From Bernardetiaceae bacterium (GTDB taxonomy: Bacteria > Bacteroidota > Bacteroidia > Cytophagales > Bernardetiaceae), in assembly GCA_020832465.1 (NCBI GenBank), contig JAFIER010000147.1, positions 1 to 49,135 of the forward strand: a stretch of 49,135 bases of DNA. Reading direction: 5' to 3'. Each line of letters opens with the position of its first letter. Positions within the stretch are counted from its first letter, which is position 1. The translations under genes and the position numbers were made by a program. The notes under the pieces are model-generated. The model worked only from the letters and a program-made list of their open reading frames with translations, ran no database searches and was not told the DNA's origin. Shown here piece by piece: positions 17,697-26,761 of the stretch.

Positions 17697-17747
17697 CCAG
17701 ACATCATCATTACCCTTAAACCATAAAAATTAGGGGCTTAGTGCTGA

Positions 17748-17858
17748 AATACACCGCTATAAATTTTTCCATAGCATGGGGTTTGCAAACCCCACGCTAT
17801 GGAAAAATGTTATTGCTAAAAATTATAACTGCCTCCTGGCTAATGTATAGCAGTATGA
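17748..17858 (+). repeat. Composite hairpin element, copy 2
   Basis: It lies between convergent genes. Hairpin B is well kept (17763-17808): ATTTTTCCATAGC pairs with GCTATGGAAAAAT around the 18-bp palindrome TGGGGTTTGCAAACCCCA. The right end GTATAGCAGTATGA matches the element terminus, and the left end is AAATACACCGCTATAAAT. Hairpin A is decayed: GTTATTGCT remains but its partner arm is lost. No flanking duplication is obvious. Hairpin B could also act as a bidirectional terminator. Confidence 0.65.
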
Positions 17859-17864
17859 AAAAAC

Positions 17865-18506
17865 TCAAAAAGGGATATAAACTACCTTTTTAGTATCAAA
17901 GAACTCTTCTTCAAAAAAATCTTGAATAGGATAAAACCTTACGTGGTGCTTAAAATCCTTAAATTCCTCTTTTAAATCCCCTCCTTTGAGATACAAAATG
18001 CCGTTTCTAAAATCACTTTCAGTGGTTGCCCTCGGTTTTTTAATAATACGCTTGCGCACCCAAGGATAAAATTTTTGAATTTCGGTAACTGCACGTGCTA
18101 AGACAAAATTATAAGAATCTTCTAAATTTTCTACACGTGTTTGTTGATATTTGACATTTTTAAGTGCTAAAGCCTCTGTAACGGCCTCTACAACTTTGAT
18201 TTTTTTGGCAATAGAATCTACAAGCATAAAATCAGCTTCTGGATATAGAATAGCTAAGGGTATGCCAGGGAAGCCACCTCCTGTACCTACATCTAAGATT
18301 TTATCACCCGCTTCAAAATCTACAATTTGAGCAATAGCTAAGGAATGCAATACGTGTCTTTCATAAAAATTTGCCATATCCTTACGAGAAATTACATTGA
18401 TTTTACTATTCCAATCATCGTAAAGTTTGTAAAGTGCGGCAAACTGCTGTTGTTGCTGTTCGCTCAAATTGGGAAAATATTTGTATATTAAAGATACTTC
18501 TATCAT
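17865..18506 (-). CDS. rsmG: 16S rRNA (guanine-527-N7)-methyltransferase
   Basis: SAM-dependent Rossmann methyltransferase that modifies G527 of 16S rRNA, 213 residues, typical for RsmG/GidB. SAM-binding motif I is DVGTGGGFPGIPLAILYP (72-89), with an acidic residue at the end of strand 2 (MLVDSIAKK, D97) and the conserved LARAV segment (about 133-137). The C-terminus (FFDTKKVVYIPF) is lysine/aromatic-rich. It is convergent with the NUDIX gene and divergent from the aspartoacylase-like gene, with about 105 bp between their starts. Confidence 0.95.
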   Translation of the reverse strand: MIEVSLIYKYFPNLSEQQQQQFAALYKLYDDWNSKINVISRKDMANFYERHVLHSLAIAQIVDFEAGDKILDVGTGGGFPGIPLAILYPEADFMLVDSIAKKIKVVEAVTEALALKNVKYQQTRVENLEDSYNFVLARAVTEIQKFYPWVRKRIIKKPRATTESDFRNGILYLKGGDLKEEFKDFKHHVRFYPIQDFFEEEFFDTKKVVYIPF

Positions 18507-18610
18507 ATTTTGCTTCTTTTTTTGTATATTCGAGCTAATGTATCAAAATAAATGGAAAGTAAAACACGTATTTTTAAATCATAAAAGCAAATAAAACAAG
18601 CAAATAATTT

Positions 18611-19606
18611 ATGCAAAACGAAAACACAGTGCAAGAAGGCGAGGCTATTCGCATTCGAAATACGTCAATTTATCCGGGAGAGCATGTACAGATTAGTTTG
18701 GAAATTGCAAAATTGCCCTCGCGTACGCCTATAGAAATTCCTATCTATATTTATAGGGCAAAAGAACCTGGACCGGCACTGCTGCTCACGGCAGGTATGC
18801 ACGGCGATGAGATTAATGGCGTTGAGATTGTACGCCAAATGATTGCCAATAAACTGACTATTCCTAAACGAGGGAGCGTCATTGCAATTCCTTTGCTGAA
18901 TGTATATGGATTTTTAAATTTTTCACGAGAAGTGCCCGATGGCAAAGACATCAATCGCAGCTTTCCGGGAAGTCCGACAGGCTCCTTAGCAAGCCGTGTG
19001 GCGCACGCTTTTTCAGAGGAGGTATTACCGATTATCGATTTAGGAATAGACTTTCATACGGGCGGCGGGAGCATCAACAACTATTCACAGATTCGCTGCG
19101 TATTTGGAGAAGGAAATAATGACGAGCTTGCCCGTGTTTTTGCGCCTTCTTTTATTATCAATGCCAAACTTCGAGAGCGGTCGCTACGGCATACAGCGAC
19201 AAAAATGGGTAAAAGTATTTTGGTTTACGAAGGGGGCGAAGCTTTGCGATTGAGCCGCTCTCCCGTACGTGATGCCATACGTGGTACGCTTAGACTCATG
19301 CACCACTTAGATATGATTGATAGAGAAGATTTGCGTGAAATGCCTGATACATTCAATCAAATTGAACCTATCTATATACAGCGCAGCCGTTGGATACGAG
19401 CCAAAGCAGCGGGAATTTTTCGTACTTATGCACGTAATGGCTCTTTTATCGAAAAAGGACAGATACTGGCAACCATTACAGACCCCTTTGGAGAGTTTAA
19501 AGTCAATGTCAAAGCTACGGAAGATGCCTATATCGTAGCCGTAAACCATCACCCCGTAGTAAATCAAGGTGATGCCCTTTTTCATATTGGATTTACACAC
19601 GAATAA
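18611..19606 (+). CDS. Succinylglutamate desuccinylase/aspartoacylase family protein
   Basis: A zinc-dependent carboxypeptidase-like deacylase (M14 clan), 331 residues. Zinc ligands are H64 and E67 in TAGMHGDEING and H149 in DFHTGG. DINRSFPG (113-120) carries the Asn-Arg pair that binds substrate carboxylate, and YEGGE at about 206-210 supplies the catalytic Glu. The C-terminal ~70 residues form a lipoyl-like beta domain (GIFRTYARNGSFIEKGQILATI), common in AstE/AspA-like proteins. The substrate is probably an N-acylated amino acid or peptide; neighbours do not narrow it. It is monocistronic, with a 361-bp repeat-rich gap downstream. Confidence 0.88.
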   Translation: MQNENTVQEGEAIRIRNTSIYPGEHVQISLEIAKLPSRTPIEIPIYIYRAKEPGPALLLTAGMHGDEINGVEIVRQMIANKLTIPKRGSVIAIPLLNVYGFLNFSREVPDGKDINRSFPGSPTGSLASRVAHAFSEEVLPIIDLGIDFHTGGGSINNYSQIRCVFGEGNNDELARVFAPSFIINAKLRERSLRHTATKMGKSILVYEGGEALRLSRSPVRDAIRGTLRLMHHLDMIDREDLREMPDTFNQIEPIYIQRSRWIRAKAAGIFRTYARNGSFIEKGQILATITDPFGEFKVNVKATEDAYIVAVNHHPVVNQGDALFHIGFTHE

Positions 19607-19762
19607 TAAAAGGTGGTAAAGCTATTTTATAAGCCCGCCGCATCATTTTAGTGTACAATTCAAAACTACGCGGTTTGTGTTTGGTCGGGGTACTTTATTT
19701 AGACTTACAAATCTAAAAGACAGCAAACACGGCGTATTGACCCGAGAATTAACATTTATTCA

Positions 19763-19795
19763 AGAACTAACAGTTTTCGAAAAACTGTTAGTTCT
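19763..19795. repeat. 15-bp stem, 3-nt loop hairpin
   Basis: The left arm is AGAACTAACAGTTTT, the loop CGA, and pairing is perfect. It is nearly the same as the hairpin at 45669-45701, in which the third pair from the loop inward (T-A) has become C-G on both sides. Confidence 0.65.
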
Positions 19796-19895
19796 GAAAT
19801 GATCCAAGTCGATGTACCAGCAGCCTGACGCCCCCCCTTCTACCTTTGTTAATGTCCCTTATTTCTAAACCTGCAAGCTTGTAAAAATCAAAAGA

Positions 19896-19925
19896 TTTGC
19901 GTATAATTGACTTTTCGTAAATTTA
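19896..19925 (+). promoter_or_regulatory. Candidate promoter of the M61 peptidase gene
   Basis: TTTG (19896-19899) and TAAATTTA (19918-19925, one mismatch to TAnnTTTG) are separated by 18 bp, 43 bases upstream of the ATG. It is plausible but not an exact consensus. Confidence 0.35.
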
Positions 19926-19968
19926 TGAAAGTTGAATTTTCAAAAAACATAACAAAATTAATTGTATT

Positions 19969-21756
19969 ATGACTACAAAAAAACTATGCTTTTTACTTGC
20001 ATTTTTATTACTTTGCATACAGTCAATCTTTGCACAAAATATTCATTATAAAGTATCTTTTCCCGAGCCACATACGCATTATGTCGAGGTGCGTGTAGAA
20101 GTTTCGGGTTGGAAAGGCGAAGAAGCGCAAATGGCAATGCCAACTTGGGCACCAGGTTCTTATCTTATAAGAGAGTTTTCGCGACACGTTGAATCCGTTA
20201 GTGCCGAGACCCTCAAAGAAAAACAACCCCTCAAAGTAGAAAAAACAACAAAAAATAATTGGAAAATCAAAACGAAAGCACAGGATTTTGCATTTAGCTA
20301 CAGAGTGTATGCATTCGAACTTACCGTGCGCACAAGTTTTGTAGATGCTTCTCACGCCTACCTCAATGGCACAAGTGTTTTTATGTTTTTACGCAACCAC
20401 TTAGATAAAGCCGTTACTATCGAAATTGAAAAAAGAAAAGAATGGGCACATATCAGCAACGGACTAGAAATCATAGATAACGACCCTTATAAACGCAAAG
20501 CACCTAATTATGATGTATTCGTAGATGCGCCTTTTGAAATAGGCAATCAAGAAATTTTTGAGTTTGAAGCCGTAGGTATTCCACACAAAGTAGCCATGTA
20601 TGGCGGTGGAAATTACGATAAAGATAGGCTCACACAAGATATGATAAAAGTAATAGAAGCCTGTACAGATATATTTGGAGAAAATCCATGCAAAGATTAT
20701 ACTTTTATAGTACATAATTTGGAAAGTGGTGGTGGCGGTCTGGAGCACCTCAACTCCACGACCCTTCAAGCCTCACGATATTCCTACGACTTCAATCATA
20801 AAGGTTTCATGGGACTTGTCGCACATGAATATTTTCACCTTTGGAACGGAAAGCGTATTCGCCCTGTGCCACTCGGTCCTTTTGATTACGAAAATGAAGC
20901 CTATACACGCCAATTATGGGTCGTAGAGGGTATCACTGCTTACTACGACGAGCTACTGCTTGTGCGTAGCGGTATAAATGATGCGAATAGTTATCTATAC
21001 GCACTCTCACAATCTATTCAAGGTTTTGAAAACCGACCCGGTCGTAAAGTGCAATCCGTAGCAGAAGCGAGCTTAGATGCTTGGATAAAATTTTATCGCC
21101 CTAATGAAAACTCTGCCAACACTACAGTGTCTTATTACGGCACAGGTTCTATCTATGCTGCCTTATTGGATTTAGAAATCATACACCAAACCAATGGCGA
21201 AAAAAGTTTAGATGATTTGATGCGTGTAATGTATCAAAAATATGCCAAAACGTTAGACAGAGGTTATACCGAAGAAGAGTTTAAGAAAGAAGCTGAAACA
21301 GTAGCAGGTATTGAGTTAGATGATTTTTTTGAAAATTATATCTATGGCACAAGCCCCGTGGATTACAACAAGTATTTTGACTATGCTGGGCTAAAACTCG
21401 AAGTCAAAGAAGTCAAAAGCATACGCATTGGGGCAAGCCTATATGAACAAGATGCAGGACTCCTTGTCAGAAATATTAGCCGAGAAACACCTGCACATCG
21501 CGACGGGCTTAACTACGGCGATTTAATTACAGAAATTGATGAGAAGCCCATTACATCGCTAAGAGAACTCACAGCAATGCTCAATAAAAAACAAGAAAAT
21601 GATGTCTTGAATATCAAACTATTGCGAGATGGCATAGCATACGAAATCAAGCTTACACTCACCCCCGTCATCACAAAAACCTTCAAGCCTGCTATGCAAG
21701 ACGATATAAACGAAAAGCAAATCAAAGTATTGAAAAAATGGTTGGGTGAGTTTTAA
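19969..21756 (+). CDS. M61 family glycyl aminopeptidase with PDZ domain
   Basis: A 595-residue exported zinc metallopeptidase. The signal peptide cleaves after FAQ (about residue 23). An N-terminal beta domain follows. The catalytic M61 domain has HEYFH at 286-290 (HEYFHLWNGKRIRP), with E320 in WVVEGITAYYDELLL as third zinc ligand and GGGGLEH (255-260) in the substrate-binding strand. A PDZ domain lies at about 480-575 (AGLLVRNISRETPAHRDGL, GDLITEIDEKPI). Family members release N-terminal Gly or Ala. Its likely place is the periplasm. It is monocistronic and convergent with the small membrane protein gene, with a hairpin between them. Confidence 0.94.
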   Translation: MTTKKLCFLLAFLLLCIQSIFAQNIHYKVSFPEPHTHYVEVRVEVSGWKGEEAQMAMPTWAPGSYLIREFSRHVESVSAETLKEKQPLKVEKTTKNNWKIKTKAQDFAFSYRVYAFELTVRTSFVDASHAYLNGTSVFMFLRNHLDKAVTIEIEKRKEWAHISNGLEIIDNDPYKRKAPNYDVFVDAPFEIGNQEIFEFEAVGIPHKVAMYGGGNYDKDRLTQDMIKVIEACTDIFGENPCKDYTFIVHNLESGGGGLEHLNSTTLQASRYSYDFNHKGFMGLVAHEYFHLWNGKRIRPVPLGPFDYENEAYTRQLWVVEGITAYYDELLLVRSGINDANSYLYALSQSIQGFENRPGRKVQSVAEASLDAWIKFYRPNENSANTTVSYYGTGSIYAALLDLEIIHQTNGEKSLDDLMRVMYQKYAKTLDRGYTEEEFKKEAETVAGIELDDFFENYIYGTSPVDYNKYFDYAGLKLEVKEVKSIRIGASLYEQDAGLLVRNISRETPAHRDGLNYGDLITEIDEKPITSLRELTAMLNKKQENDVLNIKLLRDGIAYEIKLTLTPVITKTFKPAMQDDINEKQIKVLKKWLGEF

Positions 21757-21812
21757 ACTCATGCAGTGCATCAATGCACCCATCTAATGGCATAGGAACA
21801 TACCTTCTTATC

Positions 21813-21855
21813 AAGTCAGAAATAACTTTTTTTGAAAAACTGTTATTTCTGACTT
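21813..21855. terminator. Hairpin between convergent genes
   Basis: AAGTCAGAAATAAC pairs with GTTATTTCTGACTT over 14 bp, then an A/T-rich tip (TTTTT / AAAAA) with two mismatches. It sits 56 bp after the M61 stop. It belongs to the TAAC-core hairpin family and could terminate in both directions. Confidence 0.6.
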
Positions 21856-21960
21856 AATTTCTACTCGCCTTCTCATTTAATTAAATCTTTGATAATCAAA
21901 CTATTTGCAAAGTATGAGCACTCGTTTTCAGTTTATGCTCAGCACGCACACTGCTTAAAT

Positions 21961-22209
21961 TTAATCATCACCTTGTTGTTTTTTCTGCATGGCTTTTAGC
22001 CGTTTTTGGTAGGGGTCTTCCTCGCCTGGAGGTAGTACGAAAATGCCTTCGGGTAAGTCGTTAAGCAAATAACGCCCCGCCTCTTCTCTTTTGTAATCTC
22101 TATATGCAAAAATAAAATCTAATGGATTACGATTACTCATAATGGCATACACAAAGAAGCAAAATTTGAGAATAAAAAGTATGACAAATATCAATAAAAA
22201 TGTCTGCAT
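21961..22209 (-). CDS. Small membrane-anchored protein, 82 aa (DUF4834-like)
   Basis: One N-terminal transmembrane helix (MQTFLLIFVILFILKFCFFVYAI) is followed by a charged cytoplasmic tail with FIFAYRDYKREEAG and a Lys/Gln-rich end. Size and layout resemble the small DUF4834 proteins that are widespread in Bacteroidota; this is a resemblance, not a verified match. It is downstream of hemC on the same strand, separated by 154 bp with a hairpin. Function unknown. Confidence 0.7.
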   Translation of the reverse strand: MQTFLLIFVILFILKFCFFVYAIMSNRNPLDFIFAYRDYKREEAGRYLLNDLPEGIFVLPPGEEDPYQKRLKAMQKKQQGDD

Positions 22210-22284
22210 AAATTTTGTAGTCTATAAACAAAATAAGTAACTGAAGTTACGCACTTTGAAAAATAACATTTCTTTTAGTCTTTT

Positions 22285-22302
22285 CCGAAGCTGGTGCTTC
22301 GG
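22285..22302. repeat. Short GAAGC/GCTTC hairpin
   Basis: CCGAAGC pairs with GCTTCGG around a TGGT loop, followed by GCTATAGC. It shares the core with 111-130. It lies between hemC and the small membrane gene; a further weak pair, AACCCTC/GAGGGTT (22320-22326 and 22343-22349), lies next to the hemC stop. Confidence 0.5.
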
Positions 22303-22362
22303 GCTATAGCATATTAGGCAACCCTCGCATTTTTGATCATAGGAGGGTTTATAGCACTTTGC

Positions 22363-23382
22363 CTATTCTTCTTCGCTATCTATTTCGTCTTCGCTATCTA
22401 ACTCCTGCTCTTGCTGCTCTTCGGAGGTATGCGTTTTTCTGCTACTTTTAGCTTTTTTGATGCGCTCTAATATTTTATCCCCTCCTTGATTGAGCACTTC
22501 TTCTGCAACTTCGAGGGCAAGGTTTTCGCTTTCGCTTAAAGGCGCACTGCGTTTTACACGAATTTCTTTTTTGCCTGTAAGACTAATAACCCCACCATCG
22601 ATGTGTATTTGTTCGTCTTTGATTTGCGCCAAGCAAAAAACAGGTACGCTACACCCGCCTTGCAATCGCCTTAAAAAATAACGTTCAGCAAGAATGCACT
22701 GCTCGGTTGGGATATGATTGATGGCCATACGCACTTTTTCACGCAACTCGGGATCAAAGCTATTAGCCACCTGTACGGCTACGGAGCCTTGCCCAGCTGC
22801 GGGTGTAAAGACCTCTGGTGATAGCTCTTCGACGATATGCTCTGTAAATCCCATACGCACTACGCCTGCATAAGCCAAGATAAGGGCATCACACTGCCCC
22901 TCTTCGAGCTTGCGCATGCGGGTCTGCAAATTGCCGCGAATGCTTGTGGTACGCACCTGGTCATAATGCCGTTTGACCGTAGCTACCCGCCTTGTAGAAG
23001 CTGTACCTACGAGCCATTTTTGCCCAATGTCCAGTCTGAAATCGTGGTTATAACTCACGACTACATCATGTACTTTTTCCCTTTCTGTAAATGCAATAAG
23101 CGACAAATCCTCGGGCAGGTCTGAAGGTAAGTCTTTTGCACTATGTACTGCAAGGTGGATAGTTCCATCTCGTAGCTGTTCTTCGAGCTCTTCGGTAAAA
23201 ACACCTTTGCTTCCAATCTTAGCAATGCTTTTATGTAAAATACGGTCGCCTTTAGTCTCGATAGTAATTATCTCGGCTTGCAAGCCGCTTTTGCGCAATA
23301 ACTTCTTAACATGACGTGCCTGCCAGAGGGCGAGCTTGCTGCCTCGTGTACCGATTTTTATTTTTTCTGCCAAAATACACAA
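22363..23382 (-). CDS. hemC: Porphobilinogen deaminase (hydroxymethylbilane synthase)
   Basis: Third common step of haem/tetrapyrrole synthesis: four porphobilinogens are joined into hydroxymethylbilane, in the cytoplasm. It begins KIKIGTRGSKLALWQ. The catalytic Asp is D84 in HSAKDLPSDLP, GTASTRRVATV lies at 126-136, and the dipyrromethane cofactor is attached to C244 in RRLQGGCSVPV. At 339 residues it is about 30 longer than usual because of a very acidic C-terminal tail after residue ~305 (EEQQEQELDSEDEIDSEEE). The tail follows the normal domain 3 and looks like low-complexity extension. Other hem genes are not adjacent. Confidence 0.96.
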   Translation of the reverse strand: MCILAEKIKIGTRGSKLALWQARHVKKLLRKSGLQAEIITIETKGDRILHKSIAKIGSKGVFTEELEEQLRDGTIHLAVHSAKDLPSDLPEDLSLIAFTEREKVHDVVVSYNHDFRLDIGQKWLVGTASTRRVATVKRHYDQVRTTSIRGNLQTRMRKLEEGQCDALILAYAGVVRMGFTEHIVEELSPEVFTPAAGQGSVAVQVANSFDPELREKVRMAINHIPTEQCILAERYFLRRLQGGCSVPVFCLAQIKDEQIHIDGGVISLTGKKEIRVKRSAPLSESENLALEVAEEVLNQGGDKILERIKKAKSSRKTHTSEEQQEQELDSEDEIDSEEE

Positions 23383-23657
23383 TTTTTAAGTGAATGATAG
23401 CGATGTTCCCAAAATGGGATTTTTGTATCTTAACGCTGTCTTTTGCGAATTTTACGAAATTAAATGGAAAGTTAAAAGAAAATAGCCAAAAAAATTTATA
23501 GTAATTTTATTTTTTTTACTTTCCACCCCTTATTTTCTGTATGCAATTATCGTACATAAAGCCTTAAAATAGGCTAATAACGCGGTATTTATCGCAAAAA
23601 AAAGCTCAAAAATTATCGCATAAGCGCTATAATTTTTTTTTTTGCTTTTATTGATTT

Positions 23658-24254
23658 TTAACGGTTTCTTAATGCCGCTTTGATAAGCATCTCTTCCGAG
23701 GTGATCTCCGCTTCGCTGTTTTTGAGTGCGGCTCTGATGCTACGGTCAGCCGCAATTTTAGACATGCCTAAAGCCATAAGAGCCTCGAGTGCGCCCTGGT
23801 GAAAACCTTTAGCAGCACTAGTAGCCTCTGTGCTACTTTCTCCTGCGGGTATGACATCATTGATTTTGTCTTTAAGTTCGATGACAATGCGCTGTGCTGT
23901 TTTTGCACCGATTCCTTTTACAGCCTGCAAACGCTTATGTTCACCACTTGAAATAGCATCGCGGAGTTCGTTGCTATCAAGCGAAGATAAAATCATAAGA
24001 GCCGTAGCCGCCCCTACGCCCGAGACGCCATTGAGCATTAGAAATAATTTGCGCTCCGTTTGCGTATAAAAAGCAAAAAGTGTATGTGCATCGTCCCGAA
24101 TTTGAAGATGGGTAAAGAGTTTGTAGGCTTTGTCCTCTTCCAATTGTTCAGAAGTTTGTAGCGAAATGCGTAAATCATAACCAATGCCCCCCACCTCTAA
24201 TATGGCTTGCATAGCTTCACGGTGTACAATTTTACCTTTTAAATAAGCATACAT
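23658..24254 (-). CDS. ruvA: Holliday junction branch migration protein RuvA
   Basis: A 198-residue DNA-binding subunit of the RuvAB motor that drives Holliday junction migration. The N-terminal OB fold (MYAYLKGKIVHREAM, GGIGYDLRIS) is followed by two helix-hairpin-helix motifs, LMLNGVSGVGAATALMIL (about 72-89) and LQAVKGIGAKTAQRIVIELK (about 108-127). A variable linker leads to a C-terminal UBA-like helix bundle (ALEALMALGMSKIAADRSI) that contacts RuvB. Its start lies 8 bases past the stop of the DUF1275 gene on the same strand, so the two are probably co-transcribed. Confidence 0.97.
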   Translation of the reverse strand: MYAYLKGKIVHREAMQAILEVGGIGYDLRISLQTSEQLEEDKAYKLFTHLQIRDDAHTLFAFYTQTERKLFLMLNGVSGVGAATALMILSSLDSNELRDAISSGEHKRLQAVKGIGAKTAQRIVIELKDKINDVIPAGESSTEATSAAKGFHQGALEALMALGMSKIAADRSIRAALKNSEAEITSEEMLIKAALRNR

Positions 24255-24262
24255 AGGCGTTT

Positions 24263-25003
24263 TTAGTCGTGGTTTTTGTTTTTGTTTATAATGCTATAAA
24301 TGTTGGCTGCGTCAAAGAGCAAAGCCGTAAAAAGAATAGAGAGCGGGAATACAAAAGAATAAAATAAATATTCTGCGTAAAGCAAGCCTCCGACAATCCC
24401 GCCCGTAAGAAAAGAAACAATAATACTTACCTGTAGCAAAAACTTAGGGCTAAATTGTCGCCTTACTGTCGGATTTTTGATGTGCATAACTAAATTAGCT
24501 ACTGTAATTCCGAAATCTGTAAAAAGTCCAGTCAAGTGAGTAGTGCGCACTACTGCTCCGGAGACCATAGTAACCATAGCGTTTTGCAATCCCATAGCAA
24601 AGAGCAAGCTGCCCGCTAGGACCTTTACAGTCGTATCGCTATACTCTTCATACAAAAGCCGCTCGCCTTCGTAAGCTACAAAAATAAGAATAATAATCTC
24701 GATAATCAAGGGCAAAGTATGCGAAAAGCGAGGCTTCCATTTTCCTATTACTTGTATCATAATAGCCGAACAAAAAGCACCAAAAAAGAATAAAAAAAGC
24801 CATAAAAGTTGAAATTCTATTTCGCGCGTGCGCTCTGCTACAACTTCCGTCGCTAAAAGTGCAGCATGCCCTGTTACATTTGTAGTCAATACATTAAAAG
24901 CAAACCAACTGGCAGCGTTTACACTACCCGCTGCCGTAGTAAGAAGTACTGCTAATTTTAAATTATGAGAAAATACACGCTGCTTGCCTCTTTGTATAAG
25001 CAT
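24263..25003 (-). CDS. YoaK family (DUF1275) membrane protein
   Basis: A 246-residue polytopic inner-membrane protein with about six helices. It starts with KLAVLLTTAAGSVNAASWFAF and has NVTGHAALLATE, then GLQNAMVTMVSGAVVRTTHLTG; small-residue helix motifs and TTHLTG near the middle are typical of DUF1275/YoaK. The function of the family is not established. It is first in a two-gene unit with ruvA (8-bp spacing) and divergent from ugd. The ATG at 25003 gives the expected short N-terminus. Confidence 0.85.
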   Translation of the reverse strand: MLIQRGKQRVFSHNLKLAVLLTTAAGSVNAASWFAFNVLTTNVTGHAALLATEVVAERTREIEFQLLWLFLFFFGAFCSAIMIQVIGKWKPRFSHTLPLIIEIIILIFVAYEGERLLYEEYSDTTVKVLAGSLLFAMGLQNAMVTMVSGAVVRTTHLTGLFTDFGITVANLVMHIKNPTVRRQFSPKFLLQVSIIVSFLTGGIVGGLLYAEYLFYSFVFPLSILFTALLFDAANIYSIINKNKNHD

Positions 25004-25291
25004 AGTTTACCTATTCTATTTTGCATAATAAAAATTTTGATGGTTCACTGTAACTAATAAGCGTGAAGAATTGATAATGAAAATAAGCATTATACATCTA
25101 TTTAAGCCTACTATACAGCTACTTTTTTGTTTGTTTTAGAATAGGATATAAAAAACTTGCTTGCTTTTTATACGTTTTGTATAAGGCAAACTAGGCCGTA
25201 TTTGTTTGAATCAAAGATACATTTTAGTTTGACTAAGTCAAAATTTAAGCCCCTTTTTTAGAAAACATTAAATAAAAACCTGAAAAAAAAT

Positions 25292-25299
25292 TATATTTG
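25292..25299 (+). promoter_or_regulatory. Candidate -7 box of ugd
   Basis: TATATTTG is an exact match to TAnnTTTG, about 100 bases upstream of the ugd ATG. The -33 region is weak. The remainder of the 396-bp gap between DUF1275 and ugd shows no gene and no clear repeat. Confidence 0.5.
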
Positions 25300-25399
25300 C
25301 AATTAGGCTTTTTATTAGCCAAGATAATCATCCCCCCAAACGATTTGAAAAACGCTACATAAGCTATTTTATCTATTATAATTTAAAACACAAAAACTC

Positions 25400-26713
25400 A
25401 TGAAAATTGCAGTAGTCGGCACTGGATATGTCGGATTAGTAACAGGAACTTGTTTTGCTGATACGGGCAATCAAGTAATTTGTATCGATAATAATGCACA
25501 GAAAGTAGCCTCTTTGTGCGCTGGTAAAATTACAATTTATGAACCTCATTTAGAAGTTATCTTTGAGCGCAACATTGAGCAGGAGCGTCTTGGCTTTACA
25601 ACAAATTTGGCAGAGGGCATTGCCGATGCTGAAATTATCTTTTTAGCCCTACCAACACCTCCAGGCGAAGACGGTTCTGCCGACCTCTCTTACGTGCTGG
25701 GGGTAGCCGAGGAGCTGGGCAAACTGATGACTGAGTATAAAATTATTGTGGACAAGAGCACCGTACCCGTAGGTACGGCAGAAAAGGTAATAGAAGCGAT
25801 AGCTAAACACGCTGTTTGTGATTTTGATGTAGTCTCTAATCCAGAATTTTTGCGTGAGGGTATGGCAGTAGAAGACTTTATGAAGCCTGACCGCATCGTC
25901 ATTGGCTGTACGTCAGAGCGTGCCAAAAAACAAATGGAAAAACTCTACGCCCCATTCGTACGTCAGGGCAATCCTATTATTTTTATGGAAGAACGCTCGG
26001 CTGAAATGACAAAATATGCCGCCAACTCTTATTTAGCCACTCGCATTACATTTATGAACGAAGTCGCTAATCTTTGCGAGCGTGTAGGTGCTAATGTAGA
26101 TGACGTACGCCGAGGGATAGGCACTGATAAACGCATAGGTTCACGGTTTCTTTTTCCAGGTGTGGGGTATGGGGGCAGTTGCTTTCCTAAGGACGTACAA
26201 GCTTTAGGCAAAACAGCTAAAACATATAACTACGATTTTCAAATACTCGAGGCTGTCATGCGTATCAATGATATGCAAAGAGAAATTTTAGCTGAAAAAA
26301 TACTTACTTATTACGGTTCTGATATTAAAAACAAAACTATTGCCATTTGGGGCTTAGCATTCAAACCCAATACGGACGATATTAGGGAAGCGCCCGCTAT
26401 TTATATCATAGAACGACTTCTCTCGGCAGGTGCTAAAATTCAAGCCTTCGACCCCGAAGCGATGGAAAATATGAAAACACTCATGGGGCAGCGCATTGAT
26501 TTTAAAGACAACCCTTATGCCGCCCTCGAGGGTGCTGATGCTTTAGCAATCATAACCGAATGGTCAGTGTTTCGTACGCCTGACTTCGAAAAAATGCAAA
26601 AGGCACTCAAAACAAAGGTCATCTTTGATGGCAGAAACTTATACGCGCTTGAGCAAATGCAAGAGGCCGGCTTTTATTACAATAGCATCGGCAGAAATAT
26701 TATAGAGGCATAA
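25400..26713 (+). CDS. ugd: UDP-glucose 6-dehydrogenase
   Basis: NAD-dependent oxidation of UDP-glucose to UDP-glucuronate for surface polysaccharides; 437 residues, cytoplasmic. It has the N-terminal Rossmann GTGYVGLVTG (7-16), the STVPVGTAE loop (120-127), catalytic K205 in AEMTKYAANSYLA, and nucleophile C261 in GYGGSCFPKDVQAL. The C-terminal UDP-binding domain has WGLAFKPNTDDIREAP (about 315-330) and a conserved Arg near FDGRN. It is monocistronic, convergent with the MerR-type gene, with a bidirectional terminator between. UDP-N-acetyl-mannosamine dehydrogenases are relatives, but the motifs favour UDP-glucose. Confidence 0.94.
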   Translation: MKIAVVGTGYVGLVTGTCFADTGNQVICIDNNAQKVASLCAGKITIYEPHLEVIFERNIEQERLGFTTNLAEGIADAEIIFLALPTPPGEDGSADLSYVLGVAEELGKLMTEYKIIVDKSTVPVGTAEKVIEAIAKHAVCDFDVVSNPEFLREGMAVEDFMKPDRIVIGCTSERAKKQMEKLYAPFVRQGNPIIFMEERSAEMTKYAANSYLATRITFMNEVANLCERVGANVDDVRRGIGTDKRIGSRFLFPGVGYGGSCFPKDVQALGKTAKTYNYDFQILEAVMRINDMQREILAEKILTYYGSDIKNKTIAIWGLAFKPNTDDIREAPAIYIIERLLSAGAKIQAFDPEAMENMKTLMGQRIDFKDNPYAALEGADALAIITEWSVFRTPDFEKMQKALKTKVIFDGRNLYALEQMQEAGFYYNSIGRNIIEA

Positions 26714-26724
26714 ACACAAATCTC

Positions 26725-26758
26725 AAACCTATAAGGTCTGTTCAGGCCTTATAGGTTT
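26725..26758. terminator. Bidirectional terminator between ugd and MerR gene
   Basis: AAACCTATAAGG (26725-26736) pairs perfectly with CCTTATAGGTTT (26747-26758). The stem starts 12 bases after the ugd stop and ends 3 bases before the stop of the convergent gene, with T-rich sequence on one side. Confidence 0.75.
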
Positions 26759-26761
26759 TGC

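Larger units (their letters stand above)
19607..19968. other. Repeat-rich gap of 362 bp before the M61 gene
   Basis: No gene is supported. It contains a segment (about 19650-19735) whose reverse complement, CCGACCAAACACAAACC then GTAGTTTTGAATTGTAC, resembles 16912-16944; this may be another member of repeat family 2. It also has an internal inverted pattern (GGTTTGTGTTT / AAACACGG). The short hairpin at 19763-19795 and a candidate M61 promoter at 19896-19925 follow. Confidence 0.45.
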
